From: an uncultured Granulicella sp.
Lineage (GTDB): Bacteria; Acidobacteriota; Terriglobia; Terriglobales; Acidobacteriaceae
DNA: 33,754 nt
Assembly: GCA_903932155.1 (NCBI GenBank)
Contig: CAIZFH010000260.1
Coordinates: 1 to 33,754 of the forward strand
Direction of reading: 5' to 3'
Shown here: positions 32,230 through 33,754 of the stretch, piece after piece
Numbering within the stretch: position 1 is the first letter of the stretch
Layout: every line of letters begins with the position of its first letter
Program-made: the position numbers and the translations under genes
Notes under the pieces: model-generated
Told to the model about the DNA's origin: nothing
Database searches by the model: none
The model's input: only the letters and a program-made list of their open reading frames with translations

Positions 32230-33213
32230 CTACTCCTCATCCAGATACGCCCGAGAGTTCAGCAGCGGCCGCTCCATATTGCGCACCCACTCCGTCATCT
32301 CCGCGCCGCTCTTGCCAGCCGCCGCGCTCCTGCCAAACTCGTTGCGCATCGCCTGCATCTTCGCCTCCAGGTCGTCCAGCGCGCTCAGCAGGATCGCCTC
32401 CGGTGTCATCGGCAGCTTCGGCGATCCAAACTCATACTTGCCATGATGACTCAGGATCATGTGCTCCACCAGCACCCGCAGCTTCTCCGGAAATCCCGGA
32501 AGACCCGCCACTTTATCCAACAGCATCCCCTGAGCAATCGAGATGTGGCCAATCATCTGACCCTCCAGCGTGTACCCGAACGTAGCCCCCCAGTACAGTT
32601 CGCGAATCTTCCCGATGTCGTGCAGAATCGCACCAGTCACCAGCAGGTCTGCATCCACCTCGGGATAGAAAGGCGCCATGGCCCGGCACACCCGCACCAG
32701 CGCCAACACATGCTCCAGCAGACCGCCAATCCATGCATGGTGCAGCACCTTGGCCGCCGGGGCCGCGCGGTACGCTGCTGCAATCTGATCATCGTCCAGG
32801 AATGCAAACACCAGCCGCCGCAGCTCCGCATTCTTGAACTCGTCGACTGTGCCGCGCAACTCCGCCCACATCTCTCCAATGTCGAACTTCGTGGTCGGCA
32901 CAAAGTCCGCCGCCTCCACCTCAGACTCCCCGGCCAGCCGCATCTTCGTCAGCGTGATCTGATACTTCCCCTGGTACTTCGACACCTGCCCCTGCACCTT
33001 GACGTAGCAGCCCTCGCTGCACGTCGCCACCGCCGGCGCTATGTCCTCCCACATGCGCCCGTCCATCGTCCCCGTCTTGTCGCTTAAGGTCAGCGCCAGA
33101 TACTGCCCGCTGCCCGTCTTCTTCTCCCGCACAGACAGGGACGATACTGCGAAGAACGTCGTCACCGACGCACCCTCGAACTTCGCCGCATCCGCTACAT
33201 AGAAATCTTTCAT
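32230..33213 (-). CDS. YhaM-like 3'-5' exoribonuclease (OB-fold + HD domain)
   Basis: 327 residues from the ATG at 33213 (KDFYVADAAKFEGASV); the open frame reaches 33249 but the family begins here. Residues ~15-95 form an OB-fold nucleic-acid-binding domain (LALTLSDKTGTMDGRMWED, VKVQGQVSKYQGKYQITL). Residues ~150-270 are an HD domain with HHAWIGGLLEHVLAL, TGAILHDIGKIREL (the HD pair) and LSHHGKYEFGSP. YhaM-type enzymes degrade RNA or single-stranded DNA from the 3' end using Mn2+. It is convergent with the beta-barrel gene and lies downstream of the ORF at the window's right edge, 60 bases away on the same strand. Confidence 0.9.
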   Translation of the reverse strand: MKDFYVADAAKFEGASVTTFFAVSSLSVREKKTGSGQYLALTLSDKTGTMDGRMWEDIAPAVATCSEGCYVKVQGQVSKYQGKYQITLTKMRLAGESEVEAADFVPTTKFDIGEMWAELRGTVDEFKNAELRRLVFAFLDDDQIAAAYRAAPAAKVLHHAWIGGLLEHVLALVRVCRAMAPFYPEVDADLLVTGAILHDIGKIRELYWGATFGYTLEGQMIGHISIAQGMLLDKVAGLPGFPEKLRVLVEHMILSHHGKYEFGSPKLPMTPEAILLSALDDLEAKMQAMRNEFGRSAAAGKSGAEMTEWVRNMERPLLNSRAYLDEE

Positions 33214-33273
33214 GCAGCCAAGCATACCTCCACCCAGCGCTCGCAACACCCCAAAATACCAGGCACGGATGGT

Positions 33274-33754
33274 CTACTTCGCCGCGGGACTCGCCGGTGC
33301 ATCCGCTGGCGCTGTCACCGCGGGCACCGCCGGTGGAGGGTTCACCACAGGCTCGCCGTTTTGTCGCACGCTCTTCGGTGGAATCGGCGTCCCTTCAAGC
33401 TTGGGAGCTGGCGGTGTGGGTGCCTGTTCCTGCAACCGCTCCTTGGGAGCGCCTTTCACCTTCTTCGCCTTCTTCTTGGTCGCCGTATCTCCGCCCAACC
33501 CCAGCGCTGCTTGCTGCGCCTTCTGCTTAAGCTGCTCGTCCGCCGGCAACGGAGCCGCTACTGCAGCTAACTGCTTCGCCTTTGCTTCCTTCGCAGCGTC
33601 CCTTCTGGCCTTGTCTTCAATCGGCGCGCGGTAGCTGTATCGCGTCTTCTTCCGTTCTGCTACGGGATTCAGCGGCAAGTCGTCCGATGCCAGTGATGTC
33701 GGCTGGTCCAGTGTCGATATCGCTGCACCCTGCGACGGCAACCCACTGGATGCT
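33274..33754 (-). CDS. C-terminal part of an Ala/Lys/Pro-rich protein (partial)
   Basis: The frame is open to the window edge, so the start lies beyond 33754; the first visible start-like codon (TTG at 33741) is internal. About 160 residues are visible: a stretch LPLNPVAERKKTRYSYRAPI, a charged helix (DKARRDAAKEAKAKQLAAVA) and a long Pro/Ala-rich low-complexity tail. I cannot assign a family from this part. In Acidobacteria similar KKTRYS-type tails end SurA/PpiC-like peptidyl-prolyl isomerases, so that is one possibility, held loosely. It precedes the YhaM-like gene on the same strand and may share its transcript. Confidence 0.55.
   Translation of the reverse strand, partial: ASSGLPSQGAAISTLDQPTSLASDDLPLNPVAERKKTRYSYRAPIEDKARRDAAKEAKAKQLAAVAAPLPADEQLKQKAQQAALGLGGDTATKKKAKKVKGAPKERLQEQAPTPPAPKLEGTPIPPKSVRQNGEPVVNPPPAVPAVTAPADAPASPAAK

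Noticed and set aside
1-33754. CRISPR array, rRNA genes, or phage structural genes
   Set aside because: No regularly spaced repeats, no rRNA-like stretches and no capsid, tail or terminase proteins were seen.

Overview
The window looks like a chromosome segment from a soil acidobacterium, most likely family Acidobacteriaceae (Granulicella, Terriglobus or Edaphobacter type). This is inferred from gene content and from short GC-rich palindromic repeats that begin GGGTGCCCC; no database search was possible.

Layout. Positions 1-1122 are backbone: the 3' end of a large pectin-degradation type gene (exo-rhamnogalacturonan lyase family) and a spacer. Positions 1123-15662 are a ~14.5 kb integrated genomic island. 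It lies between an 18-bp duplication (atggcggagagtggggga at 1123-1140 and 15645-15662), and the right copy is the 3' end of an intact tRNA-Ser(GCT) gene read leftwards. Copies of TTTGTAAGGT at both ends look like arm-type integrase sites. Positions 15646-33754 are backbone again: tRNA-Ser, an amino-acid permease, a lipoprotein, purS, hemE-hemH, a GH27 alpha-galactosidase, a TonB-C protein, a DUF255 thioredoxin-like protein, a TolC-family efflux protein, truA, a large secreted protein, a small outer-membrane beta-barrel, a YhaM-like HD exoribonuclease, and the 3' end of an Ala/Lys-rich ORF.

The island carries a tyrosine integrase broken by a frameshift, a convergent excisionase-like protein, a wHTH-MNT/HEPN toxin-antitoxin pair with a readable promoter-operator, an AAA_14/DUF4143 ATPase, and a 108-bp MITE-like palindrome. 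Next comes a chimeric junction where a truncated serine recombinase meets a truncated glycosyltransferase-LicD gene, followed by a TIR-domain protein and a 1463-residue HNH-STAND(NACHT)-helical-repeat protein. A frameshift-decayed gene is coupled to the latter by an ATGA overlap. A three-gene operon closes the cargo: two unknown small proteins and a PadR-like winged-helix regulator. This is a defence island in which mobility genes and some cargo have decayed while the TIR and HNH-NACHT genes are intact.

The strongest candidates for an undescribed system are the HNH-NACHT protein with its decayed coupled partner, and the small three-gene operon. In the backbone, acidobacterial palindromic repeats have entered coding sequences in frame (hemH, truA, the 810-residue secreted protein). 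hemE and hemH form an overlapping haem-synthesis pair.
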